Positions 1 through 14,300 of a DNA stretch of 64,000 nucleotides are shown one piece after another. The position numbers and the translations under genes are program-made. The DNA is from Capra hircus (lineage: Eukaryota; Chordata; Mammalia; Artiodactyla; Bovidae), in the NCBI RefSeq assembly GCF_001704415.2, contig NC_030816.1, positions 81,966,713-82,030,712 of the forward strand, read 5' to 3'. Each line of letters begins with the position of its first letter. The stretch's first letter is position 1. Below the pieces are notes generated by a model. The model saw only the letters and a program-made list of their open reading frames with translations, was not told the origin of the DNA and made no database searches.

Positions 1-380
1 ATTTACTAAGCATCCTCGCCTTTAGTAGATTTGATGGTTCCTGAAGGTGGCTCTCAGTCTGTTAAATGAAATACTCCTTTTAATCGGGCTGATAGAAAAG
101 TTCTGGATTCTTACCGGAAGGCAGCAGCTTTCAGTGTGGAAGGTAACACAGCATTAGCCAGTTAACCTGTGCCGTCTAATCAGTCAAATCAAAAGGGGGC
201 AGGAAATGCCAAGGTTAAATGTTTGCCAAGAAATTTTAATCTGTGGCTTAACAGAGTAACAGAATCTAAATCTTCATAAAGCTGTCTTCTAAAAACTGAG
301 AAACTGAACCTAAAAGCTGACGTTTATAATGACCACCTACCAGGAATCTAAGGTCAAACAAATTTCAAAAGAGTGAATAC
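1..380. other. SERAC1 intron 16 (left part)
   Basis: Intron sequence between coding exon 16 and the last exon, which lies beyond the edge. I see no exon, repeat or other feature in it. Confidence 0.7.
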
Positions 381-524
381 CTGCCGATTCCAGGGGCACC
401 ACGTGGAGTTTAATCATGCTACCAATGTAGGTCGGTAGTGTTTCCACAAAACTCAGCACCTGGAAGTTTTTGTCTTTTGCAAACTCCAGAAAGTCATCCT
501 GTAGTGTTTTAAGGGCGGGAGAAT
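381..524 (-). CDS. SERAC1: SERAC1 coding exon 16 (residues 562-609)
   Basis: 144 bp. The acceptor reads TTCTACAG and the donor GTATTC, with entry and exit both at codon phase 1. It encodes the block starting SPALKTLQDD and ending at VVPLESA, part of the C-terminal hydrolase domain. The following exon, with the last 45 codons and the stop, is not found in positions 1-380 and must lie beyond the left edge. Confidence 0.95.
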
Positions 525-2274
525 CTGTAGAATTATAGAGAACGAGAACGTGACAAGTCCTGTGTATCTAGTTCATAATAAAATGCAGCAACCTTGCGAA
601 TCTGGGGAGGAAATTGGGGTTCTGATTCAAGATAGTGGCTTAGTTTCTTCACTTCCTAAGAAGCCAAGAAGATGAGAGTAAAGGGCTAAAACCAACCAAG
701 AACTGAGGAGCCGGTAGCAACGGCAGAAGTTTCTCATGTTACCGGCTGACAGGAAGTAGAGCCCAGGGCAGTGTGGTGTGTAGGACAGAGGGCCCCGCAG
801 TGTGCTGGCTGACACGCCCGCGTTCATCCTGAAACACCTCTCACCAGCAGAGCCTGTGTGTAATCACAGAGCACCTGTCCCCCATCCTCGGATATGAAAG
901 GGCAACCAAGAGGCGCCAGGTCTCAGAGGAAAGCCTGCCACCGGAGAGAGACCCGGTGAGCAGACAGAAAACCTGAGCACACGAGACAGTTAAAACAAAA
1001 CCTCTGGTATCTTTAGGATGATTTCAAAAGAAAATGGATCACAGAAGAAAAAGCTGCTGGAAAATAAAATATGACTGCAAAAAAAATAAAATTCACCAGA
1101 AGGTTTCAAGGTAAAGTCCAATAACTCTCCATAAAGCAGAAAAAAGAACATCTGAGCAAAAGGACAATGGCATATTAAGGCTCAGGCCAGGGGTCCCAAA
1201 ATTCTCATAGCAGGTGTTCCAGAGAGAAAGAAGATGCTCATTAACCCAAAATAAATATAGTGCCTTATAGTTAATATGGTGAATATCTTTAAAGCTCATG
1301 TATATTTTAATAGTTGATTTTCCAAGCCTGTAGGAAAAAACAGTTCATTGGTAATTTGGAATAATACTTAAAGCAGAACATTATGTATCTTTTAAAATTG
1401 TAAATATTTAAGATAGTATTAAAATTGTTGTATTTCTTGAGAAAATAATGTGTGCTAAAAAAAATTTGCTAAGACGCTTTAGTGGTATCTGACTCTTTGA
1501 GACCCTAATGATAACAGCCCTTCAGGCTCCTCTGTCCGTGGGATTCTCCAGGCAAGAGCACCAGAGGGGGTTGTCATTTCCTTCTCTAGGGGAGCTCTCC
1601 GACCCAGGGATCGAACCCACGGTTCTTATGTCTCCTGCATTGGCAAGTGGGTTCTTTACCACTAGCACCACCTGAGAAAATAATGCTAAGAAGAAAAAGG
1701 GACGGTATCAAAGAAAAATTAACCCCAAGCTAAAAGTTTTCCATGATAGTCTAAACACAACTAATATATAAACAGTAAAATGAGGTAATACGGGTCAAGT
1801 TAGAAACTGTCTTCTCCTTCTCCTATATATTTGGTGTTAATACAAGGCCAATTTCCTTTTGAAAGAAAGAATTACCTTTGCTGAGTTCTTTGACTTCCAA
1901 AGAGGGAAAGAGAAGATAGCGAATATTAACAGAGTATTCAGCCAGATGGGATCCATGATGAGGGACACTATAAAAAATTATTCCTCTGGTATTGTTTATA
2001 ATAGTACTCATTTCTGGCTTCTTTGAGGCTTCCAACAGCATCTTTTTGACAAGAAGACCTAGTGATAGAGAAGGAAAAAAAAATGTGTAAGCTAGTTTCC
2101 TTCGCTTCATTGTTTTTTTAAAAAAGGCAAACAAGAATACAGAAAGAGATGCGTTCTTTAAAAAAGTTGAAACAATTATTCTCTGTAGTCCAACAAGCAA
2201 GGCCTTAAAATATTAACACTTAATGGGCTGTCATCTCTGGGGTCGCACAGAGTCGAACACGACTGAAGCGACTT

Positions 2275-2305
<31 letters not shown>

Positions 2306-5300
2306 GTCATGCTCCTAAGCCTCTAAAACATGCAGCACAAAGCTGCACACAGGCGAGATTCTAGAAACTCACTTGTAAGGCAGCTCTCACTTCACAGGAT
2401 GCCCTCTCCCAGAGAAGAGGGTCAGGCGTTGCACGTAGAGTGCCCATCAAGGAGGTGAACGTGCACGGCCAGGCCCCTGCCCCAGCCCACAGTAGCCCAC
2501 TAACCGCCACTCCACTAAGACAGTACTAATATTAAAACACACAGACTCTCGTATCGTGGAGAAAACAAAGCTGCTGTGGGAGAATGCACCTAGGAATGCA
2601 CCTTCTCTCCTGTCCCCCAACCTGGGCTTAGAGCTGACAGGGAAACCCAAGGTAACATGGAGGGTAACGGTGGGGCTCTGAGGATACAAAGTGTTAACAT
2701 CCGCCTTTCGGCCCGAAGGCCAGACGCAGAGCCAGCAATCCTGAGGATTTCGTCAGATAAACTAGGCCAGGAGCTGCACAAAGGCCCTCTGTGAGGGGGA
2801 TGGTAAAAATTTAGAGCTGGATGGGGGGAGAGGGTTGGGAGAAGCAGGAGACGTGGTTAGCAAGCAAGCATGAGGGCCAACGAGCCGACCCCTGCAATCA
2901 CACCGCCGTCGCGGGCTCTGGCCAGGGGAAAGCAGGCCAGAGGGGGCTGGGGCTGTGGGCACCGGAGCAACGACGGACTCTCAACGATGGTTGAGAAGCA
3001 GGGAAGAAAGGGGGGTCCCTGGGACCAGCCCTGCGTGCTGAGCAATATTTACAAGTCAGGCTTATACATGCCATGGACAGCTTCTGACATTTACTCATTA
3101 TCACGCTTAATGCCTCATGAAAGCATTAAGTGGCAAACTCATTTGCTTCTTTTTATTTTCTCATTTTCTTTTTATATGATCTGTTACTAGTCGTCCCTTT
3201 CTAGAAAAACAAATAGTATGGAAGGAGAGTAGTCATTTTAAACCTCTGAGTTATCGCCAAAAACATTAATTCAGGGGAAAAGGGGCCACCATTAAATAGC
3301 TGCAGAAACTCCGCTGAGCCCGATGGCTGACAACTCAGTGCTGGCTTGGCAACAATGAAACACACTGACCTCCCATGCTGTGTGACACCCATATCACTGG
3401 CCTGTCCCCAACACCAGCAGCTCTGAGCTTCCTCAGAAGTTCGTTGCTCCGGAATGCGATGGACTTTCTGAACAAAATGAGAAGAGCAGGCATGACAGGA
3501 CGCTGTCGCTCTCCCCCACCCCCAAATTTTGCTGTCCACTTTTTAAAGCAAGATCCTTTGTTCACTGTACCAATTCTACAGGCTACGTTGCGGAGTCAGG
3601 ACTACCTCCGTTCTCTCGGGTTGATCCCTGCAGTTGCTTATTCCCCATTTCTAACTTAGTCACACTGGTGTAAATGGAAATCTTTACTAAACAGGCACTG
3701 TTTAGGCATCTAACAAGTAACTGGCAATTTTCACGGGTCAAACTGCCCCCCCACCCCACTTAGACTGTGCATCCCCCTCTCGGTATGTGGCCTCACTGGA
3801 GACCACGCAGTCCTTTGCAAGTTCACCTGTGGAGTCAGCTCTCATTGCTGTTTAGTTGTACTTGGATTTATGTTACAAACACTAAGCTTCCATCATTTTG
3901 GTTATATTCCTTAGAAATAGCACAAAGCTCATCAGAATCGAAGCATTCAAATACATATTTTTAAACTAGAAGGCAAATTTAAAGGTGTCTGGTCTAGTAG
4001 TAGCTGGAGAATCCTTTCTTTAAGTAAAGGTGTACGAGCACTCGTCCAATTAAGTGGGGAGGGAGACCTGTGGATTTGCCCACTGACCCCTAGGCACCAT
4101 TCCTCCAGCACCTGGGTGGGGATCATTCAGAGATAACAGTTTGAGAACACTGGTCAGACCAACCCCCTCCATTGGCAGATCAAACTTCCCAGACCAGTGA
4201 AATGACCTAAAGGGGCTGGTGAGTCACAGGCAGAACTGGCTACAGTCTGGCTCCTGATGCCCGTAAGTCACACGCTGTCTCCTGTACCTACAATTGGACG
4301 TATGACACGCAAGTGACAGAAGGAGCCCACACGGCGCAACCTCTCTCGGCTGCCTTCAGGTGGTGTGCTCGGGAGCACAAAAGCCAAAAGCCTCGTGTTT
4401 ACTTCCAGGAGTTAAGGAGACTGTGCTCCGAATCCGTGGTCCTTACTCAGTTCAGTTCAGTCGCTCAGTCGTGTCCGACTCTTTGCGACCCCATGAACTG
4501 CAGCACGCCAGGCCTCCCTGTCCATCACCAACTCCCGGAGCCTACTCAAACTCATGCTCACTGAGTCGGTGATGCCATCTAACCATCTCATCCTCTGTCA
4601 TCCCCTTCTCCTCCCACCTTCAATCTTTCCCAGCATCAGAGTCTTTTCCATTGAGTCAGTTCTTTGCATCAGGTGGCCAAAGTATTGGAGTTTCAGCTTC
4701 AGCATCAGTCCTACCAGTGAATATTCAGGACTGATTTCCTTTAGGATGGACTGGTTGGATCTCCTTGCTGTCCAAGGGACTCTCAAGAGTGGTCCTTATT
4801 ATGAGAAGAGTTTTAAGTGAACCATGTTAGGAACCCAACAGTAATACTCTAAGCCTTTGGTAGTTTCATTACTTACAGCTAACTCTCTCTAGAAGGAAGA
4901 GGGAAAAGGTTAAAAAGAAAATCCTGGCTGTGACATCAAAGACAAAACTCCCCTCCCTCTGGGCCACCTGTGGCCCAGCCCCTTCCCCTCCGTTACCTTT
5001 CTGTAGGGCACCTGGCTCTCCAGTCACTGAGGCTGGTGTCATACTCCACAGATATTATTCGGAGAGCAGGACAGTCTCTTGCTAACCACGACTATGTAAA
5101 ATAAAAAGTACAAAAGGAAAAATATTAATTTCCACTATCCCACTTACCTCTTAGCAACTGAAATTCGTAACTAAAGGACCCTTGTAATATTGGCAGCTAG
5201 TAAAAGATTGCATTGGAGTCAAGTGTAAAGGTGATCAGAAAAATAATTGCAGCATTTTATCTTTATGTCCCTGCTCACAAGGTGATATCAGTATTTACAG

Positions 5301-8300
5301 CATAAGGTCTATGCAGGTGTTAAGAGTACGCTCAATTTTAGTCTGCTATTGACAAAAGCAGGGCCTGTTTTTGGAATCTAGATCAAATTGGCTTTTTGAA
5401 AGCATTTAATAGAAAGCTATGATCTCAGGACAGACAGAACAGAGTGACGGAGGTTAGAGATCTGATCTGAGAACTCAGAGACACTGATTAGAGTCACGGT
5501 TCTGTCTCCGTGAACCCAAGGTTTATCGTCCTCTCCACGTTCCAGTGTCACCAGAGAGAGGGCACCAACTATTCTTTCTGCTGATAAGCCTCGTGAAGGT
5601 GAATAAGCAGCAGTGGGACAAAGCCCCAGAAACTATACCTATTTACAGCATCAGTTTTCACTGAGCTTTAGATAAATTTTATTCACTAAATTCATCCCAG
5701 CATTTAGGCTCTTTAGGAGAAATAATGTCAAAGAAATCCAAAGCAGAATTACTTCTTCAAAGTCTTTCTATTATAATTTTTTAAATCACAGAACTAGTCA
5801 ACTGTCATTAATATATTATTTACTGAATTATATTTTCAGTGCGAGTGAACTATTACTGGCCCTCACTCCTGTTTTTTTTCACTTAATACACTTTGTGTCA
5901 TACCATGTACCCAACATTATACAGCAGAGTGACAAGCCCAGCTGTTCATGTAACGTACTGTAGGTGTCTCTAAGGGAAAGAAAAACTGCGTGGAAAAAAA
6001 TCCCAGTAGAAGGAGAAAAACAAGCAAGTCACAATGAGGACCCAAAGGCTGGTGGCACAGCCATGTGTCAGGATACGGGTGGCCCGCTGGAGGCAGCCGC
6101 TTCCTTACCTTGGGCCAACACGTTGTATACTTGGTTTCATCTTCTGAGACCTTTTCAGTTAAATCCTGATCATTGTCCTGCTGGCGCCATGTTTTGAATG
6201 CTGCTCCCATAAGGCCGTGAATAAAAAGGACATCTGCTTTGATGGGCTGACTAATAGGCGGGAGAGAGTTTTGGAAAGAAGCAGAAAAAAACACGTTATC
6301 ACTTTGATAGGAATCTACACAGCACTCTCTGGATGCTGCTTAGCAGGTTTGTATGACACCAAATCAGCTTCATTAAGACCAGCTTTATAAGCACAGGTTG
6401 GCTAAGGAACCCTAAAAGGGTTTTGGCAAAGACATGGCATGTGCTCAGTGCTGTCTCCATAAGGATGAAGACACAGCCGGCCAGGCAGACCAACCAACAT
6501 CAACTGTAATGTACTTAGAGATCAATGAAGGGACATGCCATAGATTACCCTCCAGAGAATTCCATGAGAATATTACACAAGTCAATAAAAATATTTAAGA
6601 CATTAAATAATATGTTAATGTAGTTTCAAACTCTGTGCATGAAAGAGATTCTTTTTATCAAGGAAAGTGATGTTTATCAGAAACAGAGCAAATGAGATTT
6701 TAAAATAACTTTATTCTCTCTCTGTATATGACATTGTAAAAATTACAATAGCATATTACTTGCAAGCTATTTATAATGCACACACAATCATGCCACACAT
6801 ATAAAATACATTATCATATCCCATTGTTTACAAATGAGAATTAACCAGGCCATCTATTTTTCAAGCTGAAAAGTTCTTGCTATTTTCTGAGGTATTATTT
6901 TTAAAGTGCCTGACAAAAATCCAAAATATGTGTAATTTTTTTGTTGTGGTCCTTTTTATATTTATCGTCTTAGCAATGATACAGCTGGAAATAGTGGCCA
7001 GAAATAACCTGAGGAAGGAGTATGAGCCAAATGTATCATTACAGCCCATCTTGTCAGGCACAGGCCTTGACACTCGCCTAAGCTCTCTCCAGTCCCTTGA
7101 GCTCTAGGCCCAGGCTCACTTGGTGCCTGCATGTGATATACAGCCCATTTGTCAGGCACAGGCCTTTACACTCGCCTAAGCTTTTTCCAGTCCCTTGAGT
7201 TCCAGGCCCAGGCTCACTTGGTGCCTGCATATAATATACAGCCCATCTTGTCAGGCACAGGCCTTGACACTCACCTAAGCTCTCTCCAGTCCCTTGAGCT
7301 CTAGGCCCAGGCTCACTTGGTGCCTGCATGTAATAATGTCCTAGTCCCTTTTCATCCAGATCAGCTTCTACAACCCTCATCAGTCAATAACTTACATCTA
7401 CATGAAAAAGTGTAATGTAATAAAGACGAAATAGGCATCACAAAGTTTATGTGAGACACGTTATAAAAGGTGAATGCAGTCTATCCTTAACAGAAAATAA
7501 CCCTGGTAACTTAGCTGGTTCCCATTCTTTGGTGACTGTAGACTGTTTGGGTAAATGAGGTATCTGACGTATTTGTACAGGATTTCACCGGTCTAAATCG
7601 TGCAGAAGGCAGTTAGCATGCTAAGCCCTCCAGGCCCCACATGCCCGGGGCGGCGGCGCCGGCCTTCTCACCTGGTGCGGTACAGCGGGTGCAGCAGGTA
7701 CACGCCGTCCTGGTACTTGTCTGGCACAGTCTCTCGGTCTAGGTTAGCCAGCGTTCTGGCGGCATGGGAGGCCTCCATGACGTGCTGAGACTTGACTGCT
7801 TCTGCCAGTATGGAAACCCAGCCTGGTGACGAGAACAGACTCCCTAAATACCAGCCCCCAACGCTCAGACTGTTGAGACGTTTCAGGCTAAAAAGGGTGG
7901 GAGGGGGGCAAACCTCTGCATCTGTCTGCGAGGAAAAGCCCGACTGCCCCAATTCCATTCTTCCCTAAGGCCCTCTGGGTCCCACAACACAACACCATGA
8001 TGTCCCCAGCCATTTTTTTTTTTCATTTAGAAAATGTAACAAAAATTGTAATTACTACGGATGAGGTCATAAACGGTAAGAAAGGGTCCTATTTTGCTTT
8101 AGCAATGATTATTAAACTCAGTGACTTAATACTAGTTATTTCATTCTGATTGGCAGTCAGATTAGCAGGCCTTAATATCCATGAGGAAGTTGTTTCTTAA
8201 TTATAAACTTGTTGAGACCTGAGGTTCAGAGGGAAAAAAAAAAATTTTTTTTAATTGAAGTATAGTTGATTTACAGTGTTGTGTTAATTTCTGTGTACAG

Positions 8301-11300
8301 CAAAGTAACCCAGTTATACCTATATCTATATATTCTTTTTTATATTCTCTTCCTTTATTGTTCATCTCAGGATACTGAATATAGTTCCGTATGCAATACA
8401 GTAGAACCTTGTTTATCCATTCTCTATATAACACTTTGGAAAAACTTTCTTAAAGGGAGACAAAGAAATACTTTCTGCAGTACCACTGCATTTCATTTTG
8501 ACGTTTTTGTTGTTTAAAAGTGTACTGCTTTATGTACATAAATATGTATGAAAGTCTATGCATGCACGCATCACATGCAAAGATCTAGAAAGAGGCACCA
8601 AGCTAACAAACAGTCACTACCTCTGAGGAGGGGGGCAGTTGGGATCGGGGTGGGCTCTGTATAAAGGCGGGTTTAATTTTTTGCTGTATCTGTGTTCTCC
8701 GAAGTATTTACAATGAGAGTCTGTTCATGCATTATTTAATTTAAAATAAAACAGAACATGGGCTTTGAGGTCAGAGAGACTTGGGTGTCAAATTTCTGTG
8801 CCCTGCTTGCTTGCTGTGGAGCCTCAGTCAAGTTACTTTGCTCCTTTGACCCAAAGAAAGGTTCTACTAAATTAATCTAGCTAAAAACTGCCATCACCAC
8901 GCCCAGCAGGTGCTCAACAGACAGCAGCTTGTCCTCATGTCCTCCTCCCACTTTCTGTGGCAAAGTGTTGAGAATAACTATGATGACAGGAGGCCATTAT
9001 TTAATAATCCAGAAGAAATTCTAGACCCAACAATTTCTTTTAACGATATTCTAATTTTAAAGAAAACCCCTCTTCAAAATCTGTTGTAGAATGCTTTATA
9101 ATAAATAGTGTTTTAAAATTCTACCTAGAGAGATATACTAGTTTGTTACTGGTGTGTACAAAAATATGGCTTCATTTTTAATGGAGTCACAAGAAAGGTA
9201 GCACTAGAGAAAGCATGGCATAAGCCATTTCTACAGCATTTTTCAGTTGACAAAGTGTTTTAACAATGCCTGCAATGTTTCACCTTTATAAAAAATCAAA
9301 GTCTCCTTGGAAAATTTGTGTCTTTCTTAAATATTTACTGTTTTTAAATTATATAACTTCTGAATATATTTTAATTGTAAAAATGAACAAAAACAGCATT
9401 TAAAAATGAACATCCCACTTTAGCATTCCCATCATTTCCCAATTCTCATTTATATCCTCAGAAGTAACTAAAGTTAAAAGTCTGGTAGATACCCTTCCAA
9501 ACCTTTTAAAAAATTCAACTACATACCAATAATTTATACATATATACTAGCTCCATATCGGAGAAGGCGATGGCATCCCCACTCCAGCACTCTTGCCTGG
9601 AAAATCCCATGGATAGAGGAGCCCGGTGGGCTGCAGTCCATGGGGTCGTGAAGAGTCAGACACAACTGAGCGACTTCACTTTCACGCACTGGAGAAGGAA
9701 ATGGCAACCCACTCCAGTGTTCTTGCCTGGAGAATCCCAGGGACGGGGGAGCCTGGTGGGCTGCCGTCTATGGGGTCGCAGAGTCGGACACGACTGAAGC
9801 GACTTAGCAGCAGTAGCAGCAGCAGCTCCATATACTTTTATTTTTGCTAAATGGAATTATACTGTTCCTACTGTCCAGTGACTTGATTTTATACTTTAGC
9901 CATGTACACAGATCAAATACCAATAATGAAATTTAATCAGTAATAATAGTAATAATAATAAACTCCCAACAAACAGAAGTCCAGGACAAGATGGCTTTAC
10001 AGGCGAATCCTACCAAACATTTAGAGAAGAGTTAACACCTATCCTTCTCAATCTATTCCACAAAACTGCGGAGAAGGGAATGCTTCTGAACTCATGCTAC
10101 GAGACCAGCATCACCCTAATGCCAAAACTAGACAAAAATATCACAAAAAAGTAAAATCACAGACCAATATCACTGATGAACATAGAAGCAAAATTCTCAA
10201 CGAAACATTAGTAAGTTGAATTCAATGTACAAGAATCATACACCATGACTGAGTGTGATTTACCCCAGAGGTGCAAAGATGCTTCTACACCTATAAATCC
10301 ATCAGGGTGACACACCACATTAAGAAATTAAAAATTCTGAATTACGATGTTGTATACCTGAAACTTATGTAACACTGCACCTCAACTATACCTCAACTAT
10401 ACTAAATAAAAGTACATTAAAAAACAGAAAGGGACAGCACAGAGAAACAAATATTTGGAAAGATATGGACAGAGCCTCAGTGACCTGTGGAACAGAATCA
10501 AGAGGTCTAATATACAGAATTCAGGTTTCAGGAGGAAAGAGAGGAAAGGGGACAGAAAAAAGTCTAATGATACACTATCTGTAAAGTCTCCAAATTTGAT
10601 CAAAAACATTAACTCACGGATACAGTCAGCTCAGTGAACACCAAGTAAGATAAACGTAAAAACAGACTAGATACTTCACAGTCAAACTGCTGAAAATCTT
10701 AAAAGAAGGCAGAGGAAAAAAAAGACACATTTCATGTAAGAGAACAAATGGACCTAAGAGACTTCTCATCAGACAATACACACACACCAGCATGGTGACA
10801 GGAGCCTGCTCTTGGTGTCCTGGAAACAGGCCCCCAAACTGCTGCTTTGTTATCAGTAAAAGATTGATGTTCAAAAGAAAAAGGAAAATAGAATGATATT
10901 TTTAAAGTGCTGACAGAAAAAATAAAACCACATTATCAATAAAGTATTTTTTATCCATGGAAAATAACCTATCCCTGGATAATAAAAGTCAAGATATTTT
11001 CAGAAAATGAAAGGTGAAGAGAATATATTGCCAGCAGACTCAGGTCTTTAGGTTGAAGGGAAATGATATCAGATGCAAATTTAGATAGAAAAGAAGGTAA
11101 AGAGTTCTGGATATAATATGTAAATAAAATTTGTTTTCTTATATTTTTTAAATATCACTTGACTATTAAAAGAAAAATAGCCACAATATACTGTGAGGTC
11201 TATGGCCTGTAACATATTATAGTCTGTAATTACGACAGTACCACAAATGATGGCAGAGGGCATAAAGTGAATTATACTGTTGTGAGACACTCACATTATA

Positions 11301-14300
11301 TATGAAATGGTATAATATGAATTCAGAATAGACTGTTATAAGTTAAAGATACAGTCAATCAAAAAGTACACATTAAATACTGTAAAAAAGCTAAAAGAGG
11401 AGAAAGAATAGAATATAAAACAATACTCAAGTAACCCCAAAATAGTCAATAAAGGAGAAAAAAAGAAACAAAAACCAGAAAGGTGGAAAACTGCAAGACA
11501 ACAGACATAACCAAACAATATCAATGATTGTATCAGAGGCAAACAGACAAAACACTCCAATTAAAGGGGATTAGCAAGCTGAACTTTCTGAAGAAGATGC
11601 AAGTATGCGATGTCTGTGAAAAATGTACTTATTTTTAGGCACAGAGAAATGAAAGCAAAAGAGAAAATCACAAAAGACATGCAATGCAATCAGCAAGCAT
11701 TAAAAAAGGCCAGCTGGCTATTTTAATACCTGATAGACTCCAAGAAAAGGAGTTTTACCAGTGATAGAGAAATTACTTAATAAAAAAGGAACAATTCACC
11801 AGGAAGCAAAATCTGACAGAACTAAAGGGAGAAACAGACAAATTTATAATCACAGTTGAAGAATTTAACTTGTCTTGGTAATTGATAAAAACTAAACAAA
11901 AGATCTGGAGAAGATTTGAATAATATAATCAACCAACTTGGTTAAACTGTTACCTATCGCTATAAAACACTTAACCCAACTACAGAATATTCATTCGTTT
12001 CAAGTGCAAATAGATCATTCACCAAGATAGACCATAAAACAGGCCATCACATAAGTGTCAAATTACCAAAGACTAAAATCTTATCGGGTTTGTTCTTTGA
12101 ATGCCTGGAATATTAAACTAGAAATCAGAGACATGGTATCTGGAGAGCCATTAATATTTGTAAATTATTCCAACACACTTGTAAGTAACCCACGAGACAA
12201 AGAAGAAATCATAAGGAGAATTAGAAAATATTTCAAACTGAATAATGATGAAAATACATATAAAATTTGAGGGATGCAGCTAAAGCAGGTTGGAGGTCAT
12301 TTACAGTTCTAAATACCTATATTAGAAAATAACTAATGACTAAATTAAATTAAATTATTTTAATTAGTTATTTAAAATAACTAATAATTTAATGATTTTA
12401 AAACATGTCTTCAAATTCTTTTGACACTGTTCTCATCAAGAGGGGATGGATCTAAACCTCTTCTAAATCCTCTCCCCTCAAATATGATTTCGCCTTAGTG
12501 ACTAGCTTTTAATCAATAGATTTGGCAAAAATTACTTCCAGTGCTTGATTTTTTTGTAAAAGGCTAAAGAGCTTATTATACCTGGCTCTTTCTCGGAAAA
12601 TTTGCCCTTGGAATCCAGCCACCATGCTTTGAGGAAGCCCAAGGTGGCTGTTGAAGAAAGTGAATGCTCCTGGCCCTGGCTGAGCTCCCAGCTGAGAGCC
12701 AATTTACAGGTTGGTACCAATTTACAAGTCGTATGAGTGAGCAATCTTCAAAGGAGTAATCTCCATCCCATGGTTGAGCTGCCCCACTGACGTAGCATAG
12801 AGCCTGTAAAGGCCCTCCCTACTGAATCTTGCTCGAATTTCAGATTCATGCACAAAAAAAATAACTAGTGAGTTTGGGGTGGTTTGATACACAGCTATAG
12901 ATAACTGAAACAAGAAAAAAGGTTAAAATCACTGCTCTAAGTTCCCACCTTAAAAAAAGAAAAAGAGGAACAAATAAAACCAATACTGTAAGTGGTCCTT
13001 TATAGGAAAGTCTGCTGATCCCTGTGTCACGCTTCAGTAAATTAAAATCTTCTGCTTATCAAGACACTCTTAAAGGTAAAAAAAAAATGGAGAGATACAA
13101 GAGAAAATATAATATAAATTCATCATTTCTAAATATTGTTGAACACATGCATGCATATGTGCACATATGTATGGATAGTTACATATCCATACACATGTGT
13201 ATGTATACATTTGCATACATTATGCATACATTACAAATAAATGTATACATATACATTTATTTGTTATATCACCCTGTTTTTTCCACTGAAAGAGCCAAGA
13301 AGCAAAGACATCCCAGGAGCAATAAGCACATCTAGCTAGAACCCAACCTTGGTCTCTTAACAATTAGCCTCCACTAAAAGGAAATAGGAGTCTCTGAAGA
13401 AATAAGCCTGGAACATGTTGTTACACCAGCACGTAAGGATTGCCTCCCAAAATGAGGTGGGTACATCAGAGGACACAGGAACCAGCTGGCTGAGCTCCAC
13501 TGACCAAAGCTGGGACAATCTGGCATCAACCTACTTTGCATCAAACTACAAAGTACAGCGATAAGTTGTAAATCATGAAAAATCAGGACTCCACGTGCGC
13601 ACACTGATAGGGAGGGAGGGAGGGGGAAGGAAAGGAAGGAGAAGGAAGAAAGGCAGGAGGCAGAGGAGGAAGGGCTCTTGCTTACAGCAGAATGCCAAAT
13701 GCTGAACTGTGAACGAGGCAGGGATGCTGCAGCTGGAAAACCACCATCGTGCAGGCATCATGATGCATCACGACAGAGACCAAAGCAGGCGGGAAATTTC
13801 ATCCGCAGCACCTCCCCACAGGTGTTTATTAGTTACAAGGCGGGGATATCACCTCTCTTTAGTCTCACTATGCCTCTTGGTTACCCAGATCATATCAAAG
13901 ACGGTCGTCATGGCCGAAACCGCTCTCCTGTGACTGTCTACATACTGATTAGCTTAGGTGTGGATTACCCACATGGCTCAAGCAATTCTTTGCCCCTACT
14001 AAAATAACATGCTCTAAAGGACCCGAAACTAACCCTAAGCAAAGCCTTATATCTGTTGAAAAATTAGTGTACCACAATGGAGGGGTAAAGGTGGGAGAAG
14101 AACAGAGGGCTGGATTCCAAGTACTCAGTATGTAAAGTTGTTACCTGAGCGCACTATAGTAGAATGAAGATGTTCATTCAAAGCCATATTTCCAAGGATA
14201 CGCATTATATTTCTCTGTACTTTAGGACAGTCCTTGTGAAGTTGGTACAGCCTCTGCAGTAGTTGCAAGCCTCCATTTGCTTCAATTTTATCACAATGTG

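Larger units (their letters stand above)
7823..14144. other. SERAC1 intron 10
   Basis: It is filled mostly by L1 remnants, one Bov-A2, a probable MaLR-like LTR, and simple AT-rich and purine-rich stretches, each listed separately. The parts at 8440-9550 and 13270-14140 hold nothing else I can name. Confidence 0.6.

Noticed and set aside
2870..3190. 106-codon plus-strand open frame in intron 14
   Set aside because: No recognisable domain, low-complexity glycine/arginine start, and it lies inside a SERAC1 intron on the opposite strand without splice or promoter signs.
7042..7335. CRISPR-like array
   Set aside because: Units are about 98 bp and directly adjacent, with no unique spacers between short repeats; it is a minisatellite in a mammalian intron.
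12055..12270. 71-codon open frame
   Set aside because: Part of an ancient L1-like tract; the neighbouring frames are broken.
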